This document shows positions 47,543 through 61,318 of a stretch of DNA of 64,000 nt, piece after piece. Made by a program: the position numbers and the translations under genes. The DNA lies in the NCBI GenBank assembly GCA_902554335.1, contig CACDOD010000001.1, forward strand, positions 1-64,000, in the 5' to 3' direction. The notes beneath the pieces were generated by a model that saw only the letters and a list, made by a program, of their open reading frames with translations, was not told the DNA's origin and ran no database searches. Within the stretch, counting starts at the first letter, position 1. Every line of letters starts with the position of its first letter. The stretch comes from an uncultured Pelagibacteraceae bacterium (GTDB taxonomy: Bacteria; Pseudomonadota; Alphaproteobacteria; Pelagibacterales; Pelagibacteraceae).

Positions 47543-49458
47543 TGTTAAATATAACACTACCAGATGGAAATAAGCTTAACTTTGAAAAAAAAGTTACTGG
47601 CTTTGAGATTGCTGAAAAAATAAGTAAATCTCTATCAAAAAGTGCTTTGTTAATAAGTATTGATGGTAAATTAAAAGATTTAAACACAGTAATAGACAAA
47701 GATTGTTCAGTAAAAATATTTACTTCAAAAGATAAAGAAGGACTTGAAACTATAAGGCACGACACAGCGCATATTTTGGCAATGGCTGTACAAGAATTGT
47801 TTCCAGGAACTCAAGTAACCATTGGCCCTGTTATAGAGGATGGTTTTTACTATGATTTTGCAAGAAAAGAGCCTTTTACAGATGAAGATCTGAACAAAAT
47901 TGAGAACAAAATGAGAGAAATAGTTGAAAGAGACGAACAAACAACCAGAGAAGTTTGGCCTAGAAAAAAAGCTATCGATCATTTTAAAAAAATTGGAGAA
48001 ATTTATAAAGCAGAAATTATTAAAAATATTCCTGAGGAGGAAGAGGTTTCGATTTATTTTCATGGAAAATGGCATGATCTATGCAGAGGTCCTCATTTAA
48101 CATCTACTGGAAAAATTGGAAAATATTTTAAATTAACTAAAGTATCAGGAGCATATTGGAGAGGAGACTCGAAAAATGAGATGCTTCAAAGAGTATATGG
48201 AACAAGTTGGTCGACACAAAAAGAATTAGATGATTATCTTGAAAAAATAGAAGAAGCTGAGAAACGTGATCATAGAAAATTAGGCAAACTTATGAACCTT
48301 TTTCATTTTCGTGAAGAAAGTCCAGGAGCTGTTTTTTGGCATGAAAAAGGATGGGCATTATTCCAAAAACTTATATCGTATATGAGATATAAGCAAGAAG
48401 ATGCGGGTTACAAAGAGATTAATACTCCTGAAATTTTAGATAGATCTCTTTGGGAAAAATCTGGACACTGGGAAAAATTTGGAGCCAATATGTATACTTC
48501 AGAAACGCCTGACAAAAAAATTTTTGCTATTAAACCGATGAATTGTCCAGGATGTGTTCAGGTTTTTAATCAAGGTTTGAAAAGTTATAGAGATCTTCCA
48601 TTTAAAATGTCAGAATTTGGAAAAGTTCACAGATATGAACCATCTGGTGCTTTACATGGACTTTTACGAGTTAGGGCATTTACACAAGATGACGCTCACA
48701 TTTTTTGTACTGAGGATCAAATAACTGAAGAATGTTTATCAGTCACAAATTTGATATTAGAAATTTATAAAGATTTAGGATTTGAGGATGTTATTTTAAA
48801 ATACTCAGACAGACCAGATCTAAGGGTTGGTGAAGATGGTGTATGGGATAAATCTGAAGCAGCATTACTAAAGGCTATTAAAGCTTCAAAACTTGAGTAC
48901 AGTGTAAATAAGGGCGAAGGTGCTTTTTATGGTCCTAAAATTGAATTTGTTTTAAGAGATGCGATTGGTAGAGATTGGCAATGTGGAACTTTACAAGTTG
49001 ACTTAAATTTACCTGGAAGATTAGGAGCAAGTTATGTCGATAAAGATGGATCAAAAAAAATACCAGTTATGCTTCATAGAGCTTTATTCGGATCACTTGA
49101 AAGATTCATAGGAATACTAATAGAAAATTATGCTGGCAAACTTCCATTTTGGATTTCACCTTTACAAACTATGGTAATCCCCATATCAGAAGATTTTAAT
49201 GAATATGCTGTGTTGATTCAAAAAAAAATCAAAAACTCAGGAATCACATGTAGCGTAGATTTAAAAAATCATAACTTAAATTATAAAATACGTGAACATT
49301 CTAATGCAAAGGTCCCAATACTATTAATTTGTGGAAAAAAAGAAGTTGACTCTAATGCTGTAACTATTAGAAAGTTGGACTCAAATAAACAAGAAAATAT
49401 GTCAATAGACGAATTTATCAAAAAATACAGCGCTTTAAATAAAGCTCCTTCAATTTAG
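47542..49458 (+). CDS. thrS: threonyl-tRNA synthetase
   Basis: 638 residues. TGS domain at 1-60, editing domain with HDTAHILAMAV near 73-83 and the class II catalytic core (GAVFWHEKGW, NCPGCVQVFNQ with the zinc Cys, RVRAFTQDDAHIFC, and the HRALFGSLERFIG motif 3), then the C-terminal anticodon-binding domain. It precedes infC by a 1-bp overlap, as in many bacteria. Confidence 0.96.
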   Translation: MLNITLPDGNKLNFEKKVTGFEIAEKISKSLSKSALLISIDGKLKDLNTVIDKDCSVKIFTSKDKEGLETIRHDTAHILAMAVQELFPGTQVTIGPVIEDGFYYDFARKEPFTDEDLNKIENKMREIVERDEQTTREVWPRKKAIDHFKKIGEIYKAEIIKNIPEEEEVSIYFHGKWHDLCRGPHLTSTGKIGKYFKLTKVSGAYWRGDSKNEMLQRVYGTSWSTQKELDDYLEKIEEAEKRDHRKLGKLMNLFHFREESPGAVFWHEKGWALFQKLISYMRYKQEDAGYKEINTPEILDRSLWEKSGHWEKFGANMYTSETPDKKIFAIKPMNCPGCVQVFNQGLKSYRDLPFKMSEFGKVHRYEPSGALHGLLRVRAFTQDDAHIFCTEDQITEECLSVTNLILEIYKDLGFEDVILKYSDRPDLRVGEDGVWDKSEAALLKAIKASKLEYSVNKGEGAFYGPKIEFVLRDAIGRDWQCGTLQVDLNLPGRLGASYVDKDGSKKIPVMLHRALFGSLERFIGILIENYAGKLPFWISPLQTMVIPISEDFNEYAVLIQKKIKNSGITCSVDLKNHNLNYKIREHSNAKVPILLICGKKEVDSNAVTIRKLDSNKQENMSIDEFIKKYSALNKAPSI

Positions 49459-50003
49459 TGCCAGATTTCAAACAAAACTATTTTCATAAAAAAAATAAAT
49501 CTTTTGGACCAAGATATAATAACAGAATAAATTCTTCAGAAGTTCAAGTAATAGATAGCGATGGTGAAAATTTAGGGGTTTTAAATACCCAAGAAGCAAT
49601 TAATAAAGCAAAGAGTGAAGGGCTTGATTTAATTGAGATTGCACCAAATGCAAAACCTCCAGTATGTAAAATTATGGATATTGGTAAGTATAAATATGAT
49701 CAACAAAAAAAAGCAAGCAAAGCAAAAAAAAATCAAAAAAAAGTAGAATTAAAAGAAATTAAGTTAAGACCGGTTACAGAAGTTCATGATTACACATTCA
49801 AAATTAAAAATGCACAAAAATTTCTTTCAAAAGGAGATAAAGTAAAGTTTACAATAAAGTTTAAAGGTAGAGAGTTACAACATATTAACCTAGGGAACGA
49901 ATTAATGGATAAGATTAAAGTAGATATGGAAAATGTGGGAAAAATAGAACTCCAGCCTAAATTTGATGGAAAACAAATGATTATGGTGGTGCAACCAGTA
50001 TAA
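49458..50003 (+). CDS. infC: translation initiation factor IF-3
   Basis: A 181-residue two-domain factor. N-domain SEVQVIDSDGENLGVL and EIAPNAKPPVCKIMDIGKYKYDQ; C-domain KEIKLRPVTEVHDYTFKIKNAQKFL. The start is GTG 49458 overlapping the thrS stop (TAGTG). IF-3 genes often use rare starts for autocontrol, so the exact N-terminus (about 20 extra residues) is uncertain. rpmI and rplT follow. Confidence 0.95.
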   Translation: MPDFKQNYFHKKNKSFGPRYNNRINSSEVQVIDSDGENLGVLNTQEAINKAKSEGLDLIEIAPNAKPPVCKIMDIGKYKYDQQKKASKAKKNQKKVELKEIKLRPVTEVHDYTFKIKNAQKFLSKGDKVKFTIKFKGRELQHINLGNELMDKIKVDMENVGKIELQPKFDGKQMIMVVQPV

Positions 50004-50016
50004 TTATTCTGGTTGT
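49991..50016 (+). other. stem-loop spanning the infC stop codon
   Basis: CAACCAG-TATAATTATT-CTGGTTG, a 7-bp stem extended by a G-T pair, covers the end of infC and the start of the infC-rpmI gap. No T-run follows. It could be an L20 control site or a stability element, as rpmI-rplT are autoregulated in other bacteria. Confidence 0.5.
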
Positions 50017-50051
50017 AAAAAGTTTGTATTTTGTATAAACCCTAAAAAAAT

Positions 50052-50258
50052 ATGCCTAAATTAAAAACAAAAAGCTCTGCAAAAAAAAGATTTAAAATTA
50101 CTTCCAAAGGCAAAGTTGTAATGCCACAAGCTGGAAAAAGACATGGCATGATTAAAAGAACAAATTCACAAATAAGGAAACAAAGAGGCACAACTATAAT
50201 GTCTAAGCAAGACAGCAAGATAGTAAAATCTTACATGCCTTATAGCTTGAGAGGATAA
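50052..50258 (+). CDS. rpmI: 50S ribosomal protein L35
   Basis: A 68-residue basic protein ([20 protein letters not shown]) with the L35 signature [19 protein letters not shown]. It lies in the infC-rpmI-rplT cluster, 1 bp before rplT. Confidence 0.96.
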   Translation: MPKLKTKSSAKKRFKITSKGKVVMPQAGKRHGMIKRTNSQIRKQRGTTIMSKQDSKIVKSYMPYSLRG

Positions 50259-50259
50259 T

Positions 50260-50616
50260 ATGGCGAGAGTAAAAAGAGGAGTAACAAGCAAAGCTAAACA
50301 TAAAAAAATTTTAAAGGCTGTAAAAGGTCAGTATGGAAGAAGAAAAAATACTATTAGAGTTGCAAAACAAGCTTTCGAAAAAGCTATGCAATATGCATAT
50401 AGAGATAGAAGAAATAAAAAAAGAGATTTTAAATCTTTATGGATCCAAAGAATTAATGCAGGAGTTAGAAGCGAAGGCCTTACTTACTCAAAGTTTATAA
50501 ATGGATTGAGTAAATCAGGAATTAAACTAGATAGAAAAATTTTAGCTGAAATTGCTTATGAAAACCCACAAGCCTTTAAAACAATAGTAAAAAAAGCTCA
50601 ATCAGCATTGAACTAA
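50260..50616 (+). CDS. rplT: 50S ribosomal protein L20
   Basis: 118 residues ([39 protein letters not shown], and [20 protein letters not shown]). Binds 23S rRNA early in assembly and in other bacteria represses its own operon. pheS starts 42 bp downstream. Confidence 0.97.
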   Translation: MARVKRGVTSKAKHKKILKAVKGQYGRRKNTIRVAKQAFEKAMQYAYRDRRNKKRDFKSLWIQRINAGVRSEGLTYSKFINGLSKSGIKLDRKILAEIAYENPQAFKTIVKKAQSALN

Positions 50617-50658
50617 TCTTTCTATTGTTTTTCTATTCTTAACAAATATTCTATAAAA

Positions 50659-51726
50659 ATGTCTGAATTTGAAAAAAAAATCGCTCAATACAAGGAAAAG
50701 ATTAATAATTCTAAAAATTTGAGAGAGTTAGTTGTTATTAATTCTGAAATTTTTGGAAAAAATGGAATACTTAATTTAGAATTTAAAAAATTAGGATCTT
50801 TACCTGTAGATGAAAAAAAAAGATTTGCTGAGACTATTAATAAGATTAAACAAGAATTATCTCGAATTTATAAAGTTAAAAATAATGAGATATTAGATAA
50901 AGATATAATTGAAAAAGTCCAAAAAGAAAAAATTGATGTAACTTTACCTGAAAAAGAATTCAAAATTGGAAAAGTTCATCCTGTTTCACAAGTAATTGAC
51001 GAAATTTCATGTATTTTTTCAGAAATTGGTTTTTCTGTTGAGGAGGGTCCTGATGTCGAAAATGAATATAATAACTTTACAGCTCTTAACACGCCTGAAA
51101 ATCATCCCGCAAAAGATATGCATGATACTTTTTATCTAGATAAGGATATGAAAACTTTGTTGAGGACTCATACCTCTCCAGTTCAAGTGCGTACAATGTT
51201 AAAAGGCAGACCACCATTTAAAATTATTGCTCCAGGCAGAACTTATCGAAGTGATAGTGACCAAACTCATACCCCAATGTTTCATCAATTAGAAGGACTT
51301 CATATCGATAAAGATATTAATATGGGTCACCTTAAAGGATGTCTCAATTATTTTATCAAAGAATTTTTTGAAGTAGATAAAATTAAAATGAGATTCAGGC
51401 CAAGCCATTTTCCGTTCACAGAGCCGTCAGCTGAAGTAGATATTGGCTATAGAATTGAAAATAATAAAATAGTAATTGGCGAGGGAGACCAATGGCTTGA
51501 AATACTTGGATGCGGAATGGTTCACCCAAACGTTTTAAAAAATTGCAAAGTTGATCCAGCAAAATTTCAAGGGTTCGCTTTTGGAATAGGTATAGACAGA
51601 TTAGCCATGTTAAAATATGGCATAAATGATTTAAGATCTTTTTTTGAATGTGATTATAGATGGTTAAATCATTATGGTTTTGATCCTTTAGACGTTCCAA
51701 CTAACTATAGAGGATTAAGTAGATGA
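50659..51726 (+). CDS. pheS: phenylalanyl-tRNA synthetase alpha subunit
   Basis: 355 residues. The N-terminal coiled coil is followed by the class II core: [59 protein letters not shown] and the motif 3 region [18 protein letters not shown]. Overlaps pheT by 4 bp (ATGA). Confidence 0.97.
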   Translation: MSEFEKKIAQYKEKINNSKNLRELVVINSEIFGKNGILNLEFKKLGSLPVDEKKRFAETINKIKQELSRIYKVKNNEILDKDIIEKVQKEKIDVTLPEKEFKIGKVHPVSQVIDEISCIFSEIGFSVEEGPDVENEYNNFTALNTPENHPAKDMHDTFYLDKDMKTLLRTHTSPVQVRTMLKGRPPFKIIAPGRTYRSDSDQTHTPMFHQLEGLHIDKDINMGHLKGCLNYFIKEFFEVDKIKMRFRPSHFPFTEPSAEVDIGYRIENNKIVIGEGDQWLEILGCGMVHPNVLKNCKVDPAKFQGFAFGIGIDRLAMLKYGINDLRSFFECDYRWLNHYGFDPLDVPTNYRGLSR

Positions 51727-54104
51727 AGTTTACAAAAAATTGGTTAAATGATCACTTAAAGACTAAAAAAAGTGAGCAACAAATTATCGAGAAACTTAAT
51801 GCAATTGGTCTAGAGGTTGAAAAAGTTGAGCCAATTAAGAACGAATTAAGTGATTTTATAGTTGCAAAAATAATTAAAGCAAACAAGCATCCAAATGCTG
51901 ACAGATTAAAGTTATGTGATGTCGATATAGGAGGAAAAGAAAATATAAAAGTTGTATGTGGAGCTCCTAATGCTAAAGACGGTTTAATAACTGTGTATGC
52001 ACCACCTGGTTCAACAATTCCTAAAAATGGAATGAAATTAGAAATATCAAAAATTAGAGGAGAGACTTCTTATGGAATGCTTTGCTCTGGGTCAGAACTA
52101 AATTTATCGAAAGATACTGATGGAATTATAGAATTAGGTCAAAAGTTTAATAATAGTATCGGAAAGAAGTATTTTAAGAATAAAGATAGTAACAATGTTA
52201 TAGAATTATCTATTACACCAAATAGACCTGATTGTTTGGGTATAAGGGGTATTGCCAGAGATTTATTCGCATGCGGTTATGGAGATTTAAAAGAGATTAA
52301 AAATACAAAGTTTAAAAAAACTTTAAAACATAATTTAAAAGTAAAAATAGAAAAAAACAAAAACCAAGCTTGCTCAATCTTTGGCAGCTGTTTAATTAAA
52401 AATATATCAAATAAAGAAAGTCCAAGTTGGCTTAAGGAGAGAATTTTAGCATTAGGCTTAAGGCCAATCTCTGCTGTCGTTGATATTACAAATTACGTAA
52501 TGTTTGACCTTAATAGACCACTTCATGCATATGATTTAGATAAAATAAAAAATTCAATTCTTGTAAGAAATTCAAAAAAAGGTGAAACACTCAAGGCTCT
52601 TGATAATAAAAGTTATACACTTACAGAAAATATGTGTGTAATAGCAGATGATGAAGGACCTTTAGGTCTAGGAGGTATAATTGGTGGAGTAAGATCTGGA
52701 ACTGAATTAGATACTAAAAATCTATTAATTGAATCTGCTTATTTTGATCCAACTATTACGAGAAAAACTGCAAAAGCACTAGAGATAAACAGTGATGCAA
52801 AATTTAGATTTGAAAGAGGAATTGATCCTCAATCAGTTAAAGATGGATTATTGATGGCCACAAAATTAATTGTTGATATATGTGGTGGCGAAGTTTCAAA
52901 TTTCGATATACAAGAAACAAAAAAATTCAAAAAAAAAATAATTAAATTTAATCCAAAATTAGTTTCAAGGACAATTGGTATTAATGTTAAAGATAAAGAC
53001 ATTAACAATATTCTAAATAAGCTTGGTTTTGAAACCAAAACAAAAGTTAAAAATATTGAAGTAAAAATTCCATTATGGAGACCGGATATATATGGTGAGA
53101 TTGACTTAGTAGAGGAAATAATAAGAATTTTAGGATTCGAAAATGTTAAATCTATTGAGCCAGAAAAAGTTAGAACAAAATCAACATTGAATTTTTACCA
53201 AAAACATTTTCATTTAGCCCAACGTTCAGTAGCTTCTAAAGGGTATTACGAAACCATAACTTGGTCTTTTAGTGATGAAAAAAAAAATGATAAGTTTAAA
53301 GAAGATTTAGAGACAATAAGAATTATTAATCCTATTAGTTCAGATTTGGGAGTATTAAGAAACTCCTTGTATCCAAATTTAATCTATTATGTAGAAAAAA
53401 ATTTAAATAGAGGCTTTAGTGATCAATCTTTATTTGAGATCGGCCCTGTTTTTACAGGCAATAGACCTGGAGACCAGATTACAGTTATATGTGGAATTAA
53501 AAAACAACTTTATGATGAGCAATATTACAAAAAAGTTGGTCATTTAGATATATTTGAGATTAAGAGAGATATTATCCAAACACTTGTTGAACTAGGTATA
53601 AATAAAGATGAAATTTTAGTCGACGATAAATCACCCACTTATTATCATCCTGGAATTTCAGGTTCCATTTCATCAAAAGATGGCAAATATCTATTTGGAT
53701 ATTTTGGACAGATCCATCCAAAAATAACACTTGATACATATGGTTTTGAAATTTATTTGGAAAATGTTGTAAGTTTTAAAAGTCACAATAAAAAAAATAA
53801 AGAGAGCTTATTATTATCAGATTTTCAAAAGTCAGATAGAGATTTTGCTTTTTTAGCAAATAAAGAAATAAAGGCTTCACTTCTCGTGGAGGCTATAAAA
53901 AAAGTAGACAAATCACTTATCAAAAAAATAAAAATATTTGATGTTTATGAGGGAAAAAATATTCCTTTGGATAAAAAATCTATTGCAATTAAAGTAACAA
54001 TTCAATCTGATCACAAAACTTTAAATGAAAGTGACTTATCTGATATTTCGAATAGGATTATAAAATCAGTTGAAGAGCAAACTGGTGCAAAACTAAGATC
54101 ATAA
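51723..54104 (+). CDS. pheT: phenylalanyl-tRNA synthetase beta subunit
   Basis: 793 residues. The N-terminal tRNA-binding fold ([24 protein letters not shown]), the B3/B4 editing region ([28 protein letters not shown]), the B5 and catalytic-like core and the C-terminal FDX-ACB domain ([32 protein letters not shown]). Forms the alpha2-beta2 enzyme with PheS. Shares 1 bp with lepA. Confidence 0.97.
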   Translation: MKFTKNWLNDHLKTKKSEQQIIEKLNAIGLEVEKVEPIKNELSDFIVAKIIKANKHPNADRLKLCDVDIGGKENIKVVCGAPNAKDGLITVYAPPGSTIPKNGMKLEISKIRGETSYGMLCSGSELNLSKDTDGIIELGQKFNNSIGKKYFKNKDSNNVIELSITPNRPDCLGIRGIARDLFACGYGDLKEIKNTKFKKTLKHNLKVKIEKNKNQACSIFGSCLIKNISNKESPSWLKERILALGLRPISAVVDITNYVMFDLNRPLHAYDLDKIKNSILVRNSKKGETLKALDNKSYTLTENMCVIADDEGPLGLGGIIGGVRSGTELDTKNLLIESAYFDPTITRKTAKALEINSDAKFRFERGIDPQSVKDGLLMATKLIVDICGGEVSNFDIQETKKFKKKIIKFNPKLVSRTIGINVKDKDINNILNKLGFETKTKVKNIEVKIPLWRPDIYGEIDLVEEIIRILGFENVKSIEPEKVRTKSTLNFYQKHFHLAQRSVASKGYYETITWSFSDEKKNDKFKEDLETIRIINPISSDLGVLRNSLYPNLIYYVEKNLNRGFSDQSLFEIGPVFTGNRPGDQITVICGIKKQLYDEQYYKKVGHLDIFEIKRDIIQTLVELGINKDEILVDDKSPTYYHPGISGSISSKDGKYLFGYFGQIHPKITLDTYGFEIYLENVVSFKSHNKKNKESLLLSDFQKSDRDFAFLANKEIKASLLVEAIKKVDKSLIKKIKIFDVYEGKNIPLDKKSIAIKVTIQSDHKTLNESDLSDISNRIIKSVEEQTGAKLRS

Positions 54105-55909
54105 TGGACAATATCGATAATATTAGAAATTTTGCGATAATAGCACACATAGACCACGGGAAATCAACAATAGCGGATAGAATAATTCATAAGTGTGGGG
54201 GTTTAACAGATAGAGAAATGAAAGCTCAGGTTCTAGATTCTATGGATATCGAACGTGAGAGAGGAATAACAATTAAGGCACAAACAGTTAAATTAAATTA
54301 CAAAGCAAAAAACGGTAAAGAATATGTCTTAAATATTATCGATACACCCGGACATGTTGATTTTAGCTATGAAGTAAGTAGATCTCTTTATGCATGCGAA
54401 GGATCTATTCTTATAGTTGATAGCACTCAAGGAGTTGAGGCACAAACGCTCGCAAATGTATATCAAGCACTTGATATGAATCATGAAATTATACCGGTGC
54501 TAAATAAAATTGACCTTCCAGCATCTGATTTGGATAGAACCTCAAAACAAATTGAAGATGTAATTGGAATTGAGACAAATAATGCAATTCCTTGCTCAGG
54601 AAAAACTGGAGAAGGAATAGATGATATATTAGAGACAATAGTTAATTATCTACCATCACCAAAAGGTAAAAAAGAAAATATTCTTAAATGTTTGTTAGTA
54701 GATAGTTGGTATGATACATATTTAGGCGTTGTTATCCTAGTAAGAGTAATTGATGGAAAAATTAATAAAAATATGAAAATTAAAATGATGTCAACAAACC
54801 AAGATTATACTGTAGAAAAAGTTGGTGTTTTTACGCCAAAAGCAAAAGATATAAATGAACTAAATTCGGGTGAAATCGGTTTTATCATTACTGGAATTAA
54901 AAATTTATCTGACACAAAAGTTGGAGATACAATTTGTGATGCAAATAATCCGTTAACTATAGCCTTACCTGGTTTCAAACCCAGTAAACCCGTAGTGTTT
55001 TGTGGCTTATTCCCAGTAGACAGCTCTGACTATCAAAAATTAAAGGATGGACTCGCAAAACTCCAATTAAATGATGCTAGTTTTTCATATGATCCAGAAT
55101 CTTCGTCTGCTTTAGGCTTAGGTTTTAGATGTGGTTTTTTAGGTTTATTGCATCTGGAGATAATTACTGAGAGATTAGAGAGAGAATTTGATATTAACTT
55201 AATTACAACAACACCTGGAGTTGTATACAAAGTTTATCTTAACAACGAAAAAATTTTAGATTTGCAAAATCCATCAAGTTTACCCGATCCAACATTAATT
55301 AAATTTATAGAAGAGCCATGGATAAAAGCTACAATAATTACCCCTGATGAATATTTGGGATCTATAATCAAACTTTGTCAAAATAAAAGGGGTATTCAGA
55401 CTAATTTAAGCTATTCAGGAAATAGAGCAGTACTTAACTATGAAATACCTTTAAATGAGGTGGTATTTGATTTTAACGATAGGTTAAAATCAATGACTAG
55501 TGGTTATGCAAGTTTTGACTATGAAATTATTGAACACAGACAAGGGGATCTTGTTAAATTATCAATACTTGTAAATGCTGAACCCGTAGATGCATTAGCA
55601 ATGATGGTGCATAAAGATTTTGCTCAAACAATTGGAAGAGAAGTTTGTGAAAAGTTAAAAGATTTGATCCCAAGACATAACTTTATGATACCAATTCAAG
55701 CCGCAATAGGTGGAAAAATTATTGCAAGGGAGACAATAAAAGGATTTAAAAAAGATGTTTTAACTAAAATTCATGGTGGTGGAGCATTAGACAGAAAGAG
55801 GAAATTATTAGAAAAACAAAAAAAAGGAAAAGCAAGAGCAAAACAATTTGGGAAAGTAGAAATACCACAAGAAGCCTTCATAGGGGTTCTAAAAATAAAT
55901 AAAGATTAG
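54104..55909 (+). CDS. lepA: elongation factor 4 (ribosome back-translocase)
   Basis: A 601-residue translational GTPase. G1 is [10 protein letters not shown]2 the RGITIKAQT segment, G3 DTPGHVDF, G4 NKID. The C-terminal domain [29 protein letters not shown] and [18 protein letters not shown] is unique to LepA and separates it from EF-G. It acts on stalled ribosomes. Gfo/Idh/MocA gene starts immediately after its stop. Confidence 0.97.
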   Translation: MDNIDNIRNFAIIAHIDHGKSTIADRIIHKCGGLTDREMKAQVLDSMDIERERGITIKAQTVKLNYKAKNGKEYVLNIIDTPGHVDFSYEVSRSLYACEGSILIVDSTQGVEAQTLANVYQALDMNHEIIPVLNKIDLPASDLDRTSKQIEDVIGIETNNAIPCSGKTGEGIDDILETIVNYLPSPKGKKENILKCLLVDSWYDTYLGVVILVRVIDGKINKNMKIKMMSTNQDYTVEKVGVFTPKAKDINELNSGEIGFIITGIKNLSDTKVGDTICDANNPLTIALPGFKPSKPVVFCGLFPVDSSDYQKLKDGLAKLQLNDASFSYDPESSSALGLGFRCGFLGLLHLEIITERLEREFDINLITTTPGVVYKVYLNNEKILDLQNPSSLPDPTLIKFIEEPWIKATIITPDEYLGSIIKLCQNKRGIQTNLSYSGNRAVLNYEIPLNEVVFDFNDRLKSMTSGYASFDYEIIEHRQGDLVKLSILVNAEPVDALAMMVHKDFAQTIGREVCEKLKDLIPRHNFMIPIQAAIGGKIIARETIKGFKKDVLTKIHGGGALDRKRKLLEKQKKGKARAKQFGKVEIPQEAFIGVLKINKD

Positions 55910-56938
55910 ATGTCAATAATTAATTGGGGCATTATTGGACTAGGAAATATCGCATATAAGTTTGCATCTGCTTTTGAAGATGTAAGTAATTCAAAAATAG
56001 TTTCAGTGGCAAGCAATGACCCAAAAAAACTATCAACTTTTCAAAAACAATTCAAAATTAATCCTGGGAATTGTTACGATAATTATGAAAAAGTTATATT
56101 AAACAATGAAGTTGATATTGTTTATATAGCTTTACCTCATAATTTTCATTTTGAATGGATAATGAGATGTATAAATTTAAAAAAAAGTGTTTTAACTGAA
56201 AAGCCCGCAACAATTAATTATGAACAGATAACTAAAATTAATGAATATTTAAATAAAACTAAAATTTTTTTTTCAGAAGGTTTTATGTATAGGTTTCACC
56301 CACAAACTCAGGAGCTTATAAATATTATTAAACAAAATGAGATTGGAGAATTGCTTAATATGCAGTCGTATTTTGGAGTAAACATAGTTGAGAAAAAGAA
56401 TATATTTGGAATTAAAAGGTTAAAAATAAACAAAAAAAGTAGATTATTTGATAAAAAATTGGGAGGAGGCTCGATTTTAGATTTAGGATGTTATCCCTCT
56501 TCTTTAAGTATATTAATTGCTAGCTTAAAATCTGATGACTATAAAAAAAAATTTATTCTTACTGATATAAAAAAAACTATTGGTTCGTCAGATGTAGATC
56601 TTGAAGCTTTTTCAAAAATTAATTTTTATAATGAATTTACCTCTAATATAGGATCCTCATTTAAAAGAAATCTAGGTAAGAGCTCAATAATTATAGGTTC
56701 AAAAGGTAAAATTATTTTACCAGATAGTTGGCACTGCGAAACTTTAAATATTATAGTTAATGGAAATGATTATAAAATAAATCAAAAATATAAAAATATT
56801 TTTTCATATGAAATAGAAAATATTAGTAATTCATTATTAAATAATGAAATAGAACCTAAATATCCAGCAATTAAAAGAGATGAAACAGAAATGAATATGA
56901 ATATTTTAACAAGATGGCTTAATGAAAATAACAAATAA
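55910..56938 (+). CDS. Gfo/Idh/MocA-family oxidoreductase
   Basis: A 342-residue NAD(P)-dependent sugar dehydrogenase-type enzyme. Rossmann start NWGIIGLGNIAYKF, then VYIALPHNFHFEW and the family EKP motif (TEKPATIN); FSEGFMYRFHPQTQEL contains a conserved segment of the C-terminal domain. It likely oxidises or epimerises a nucleotide sugar or inositol. It directly follows lepA (0-bp gap) and overlaps the next gene, a glycosyltransferase, by 17 bp. Confidence 0.85.
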   Translation: MSIINWGIIGLGNIAYKFASAFEDVSNSKIVSVASNDPKKLSTFQKQFKINPGNCYDNYEKVILNNEVDIVYIALPHNFHFEWIMRCINLKKSVLTEKPATINYEQITKINEYLNKTKIFFSEGFMYRFHPQTQELINIIKQNEIGELLNMQSYFGVNIVEKKNIFGIKRLKINKKSRLFDKKLGGGSILDLGCYPSSLSILIASLKSDDYKKKFILTDIKKTIGSSDVDLEAFSKINFYNEFTSNIGSSFKRNLGKSSIIIGSKGKIILPDSWHCETLNIIVNGNDYKINQKYKNIFSYEIENISNSLLNNEIEPKYPAIKRDETEMNMNILTRWLNENNK

Positions 56939-57734
56939 AATTATCGATTGTATAACCTTTTATAGTGAAAACTTTATTTTTGATTTTAGATATAATGTAA
57001 TAAAAGATCATGTAGATTTTTTAGTTGTCTGTGAGTCCAAATTTGATCATAGAGGAAACCCTAAACAATTAAACTTTGATATTGAGAAATATTCTAATGA
57101 TAAAAAAATTAAATATATTATACTAGAAGATAAATTCCCAAATAATAGTGACCCATGGAATAATCAAGCTTTACAACGTGATTATATCTTAAAAAATTTA
57201 ACTTTTGCAGATGATGAAGATTATATTTTTTTTTCAGATCCTGATGAAATTCCTAATACTAAATTATATAGTAATTTTAAACTAAAAAAAAAATATGGAA
57301 TTTTTTTGCAAAAATCATTTAATTATAAATTCAATCTTTTTAATAAGTATGAAACTCCCTGGGATGGTACTAGAGTTTGCAAAAAAAAAAACTTAAAATC
57401 AATTAATTATATGAGGCAAAAAACTTTTGCTAAAAATCTTAAATATAAATTTTTTAGAATTGACAAAGAAAGAGACATAGAAATTTTTTTAGATGGTGGA
57501 TGGCATTTTAATAATATTATGTTACCACATCAAATTTCAAAAAAATTAAAATCATTTGCACATTCAGAATATAGTGGTAGTGAATTTTCTTCTCCTGAAA
57601 TTATATCTAGAAAAATAGAACAAAAAAAAGATTTATTTAATAGAGGTTATGAATTTGAAAAAGTAAAACTTGATAGTTCATTTCCTGAATACTTATTAAA
57701 TAATAAGAATTTTTATAAAGATTTTATACTTTGA
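56922..57734 (+). CDS. glycosyltransferase family 17-like
   Basis: A 270-residue protein resembling GT17 (beta-1,4-N-acetylglucosaminyltransferase III-like). IIDCITFYSENFIFDFRYN, FLVVCESKFDHRG, and the nucleotide-metal motif FFSDPDEIPN are typical, with GGWHFNNIMLPHQI near 195. GT17 is uncommon in bacteria and best known from eukaryotic N-glycan bisecting enzymes. Probably glycosylates a surface polymer with the product of the preceding gene. tRNA-Ser starts 2 bp after the stop. Confidence 0.8.
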   Translation: MKITNKIIDCITFYSENFIFDFRYNVIKDHVDFLVVCESKFDHRGNPKQLNFDIEKYSNDKKIKYIILEDKFPNNSDPWNNQALQRDYILKNLTFADDEDYIFFSDPDEIPNTKLYSNFKLKKKYGIFLQKSFNYKFNLFNKYETPWDGTRVCKKKNLKSINYMRQKTFAKNLKYKFFRIDKERDIEIFLDGGWHFNNIMLPHQISKKLKSFAHSEYSGSEFSSPEIISRKIEQKKDLFNRGYEFEKVKLDSSFPEYLLNNKNFYKDFIL

Positions 57735-57736
57735 TA

Positions 57737-57826
57737 GGAGAGATGGCCGAGTGGTTTAAGGCGCACGCTTGGAGAGCGTGTATAGGGGCAACTCTATCGT
57801 GGGTTCGAATCCCACTCTCTCCGCCA
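57737..57826 (+). tRNA. tRNA-Ser (GGA)
   Basis: The acceptor stem GGAGAGA pairs with TCTCTCC, discriminator G, encoded CCA. The anticodon stem CACGC/GCGTG encloses TTGGAGA, giving anticodon GGA. The long variable arm (TATAGGGGCAACTCTATC) is typical of serine tRNA. Confidence 0.96.
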
Positions 57827-57943
57827 AGATTTAATTAAAAATTCAAATTTATTGAGGTATTTTTAAAAGCATATTAATTTTTTTTTTTTCATTAAATTAT
57901 TGTTGATTTTCAATGTAAATAGAAGCTATCTCCCCTGATCAAT

Positions 57944-60037
<2,094 letters not shown>

Positions 60038-61318
60038 ATGGAATTTTTAAATAATTCTAAAAATTATTCACTTAACAGAAAAACTTATACCAATCTAAGA
60101 TGGATTGCAATTATCGGTCAGTTAGTAGCTATAAATGTTGCTGCTTTCATTTTCAAATTTGAATTTCCATTCATTAAGGCAAATATTATTGTATTAATTG
60201 GTGCAGTCAGTAATATTTATTTGTTAAGTTTTTATGTAAAAAATTTATTATCAAACAGAACTGCATTCAATTTTTTAATTATCGATATATTACAGTTAAC
60301 TTTTCTATTATTTATAACAGGTGGAATATTAAATCCATTTATATTTTTTTTGATTATTCCAAGTGTATTTGCATCCCTGAGTTTAGAAAAAAAAACAAAT
60401 TATATATTAATTTTGGTTACTTTAATAAGCATTGTTTTTCTAACTTTTTTCCATCAGGAAACTAATCTCCCATTTCCCAAAAAATTGTTGATAAGTGAAT
60501 ATTTTTATTATTCAATACCTGTATCTCTAATTATAGCTTTATTTTTTCTTAATTATTTTGCAATTACTTTTGGTGAAGAGGCTAGCCTTAGAAAAGACGC
60601 TTTAAACAAAATTCAACAGTTAATAGCTAAAGAGCACGAGCTAGTGTCGCTGGGTGGACAAGCGGCTGCTGCAGCGCACTCTCTTGCAACTCCACTATCT
60701 ACAATTAAAGTAATTACACAAGAATTATCAAAATTATTAAAAGGAAATCAAGATATCGAAAGCGACATGATACTCCTTACAGAACAAGTTGAAAGATGCA
60801 ATCAAATATTGAAAAAACTTACTCTTAATCCAGATATAGAGGATGAGTTTATTGACTACGAATTAACATTATCAAATTACATTAATGAGATAATTAAATC
60901 TTTTCAAAGTATAAGTAAAAAAAAATTTTTTTTTCAAAACAGACAAGATACTAATCCAATTAAATTTAAAAGATCAATCGAAATAATTTATGGTTTAAGA
61001 AATTTTATAGGAAATGCAAATAAGTTTGCCAAAGAAAAAATTTTTTTAACAATTAATTCTGACAGCCAAATCACGGAATTGATCATTGAAGATGATGGAG
61101 ATGGCTTTCCAAAGGATATTTTAGATAAAATCGGAGAGCCATATATAAGAACTAAAGAAAAAAATTCTGGAACAAAGTCAGGTTTAGGTTTAGGTATTTT
61201 TATAGGAGGTACACTTTTAGAGAGAAACTATGCTAAAGTAATTTGCAGAAACTCTATAACTAGAAATGGTGCAGAAGTAATAATTAGATGGAGAAACAAA
61301 GATCTGATTAATTTCTAA
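60038..61318 (+). CDS. regB: RegB/PrrB/ActS-type redox sensor histidine kinase
   Basis: 426 residues. Six hydrophobic segments lie at about 22-175. The conserved quinone-sensing loop GGILNPF is at 95-101. The H-box [18 protein letters not shown] holds His214 for autophosphorylation. Cys254 (QVERC) matches the redox-sensitive cysteine of RegB. The ATPase domain has N-box GNANKFAKE and GDGFPKDI and GLGLGIF. RegB-type kinases switch respiration and carbon/nitrogen genes with redox state, partnering RegA (not in the window). It begins 1 bp after gyrB, so it is probably cotranscribed. Confidence 0.9.
   Translation: MEFLNNSKNYSLNRKTYTNLRWIAIIGQLVAINVAAFIFKFEFPFIKANIIVLIGAVSNIYLLSFYVKNLLSNRTAFNFLIIDILQLTFLLFITGGILNPFIFFLIIPSVFASLSLEKKTNYILILVTLISIVFLTFFHQETNLPFPKKLLISEYFYYSIPVSLIIALFFLNYFAITFGEEASLRKDALNKIQQLIAKEHELVSLGGQAAAAAHSLATPLSTIKVITQELSKLLKGNQDIESDMILLTEQVERCNQILKKLTLNPDIEDEFIDYELTLSNYINEIIKSFQSISKKKFFFQNRQDTNPIKFKRSIEIIYGLRNFIGNANKFAKEKIFLTINSDSQITELIIEDDGDGFPKDILDKIGEPYIRTKEKNSGTKSGLGLGIFIGGTLLERNYAKVICRNSITRNGAEVIIRWRNKDLINF

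Noticed and set aside
57737..57826. integration site (att) at tRNA-Ser
   Set aside because: No integrase and no second copy of the tRNA 3' end were seen in the window.
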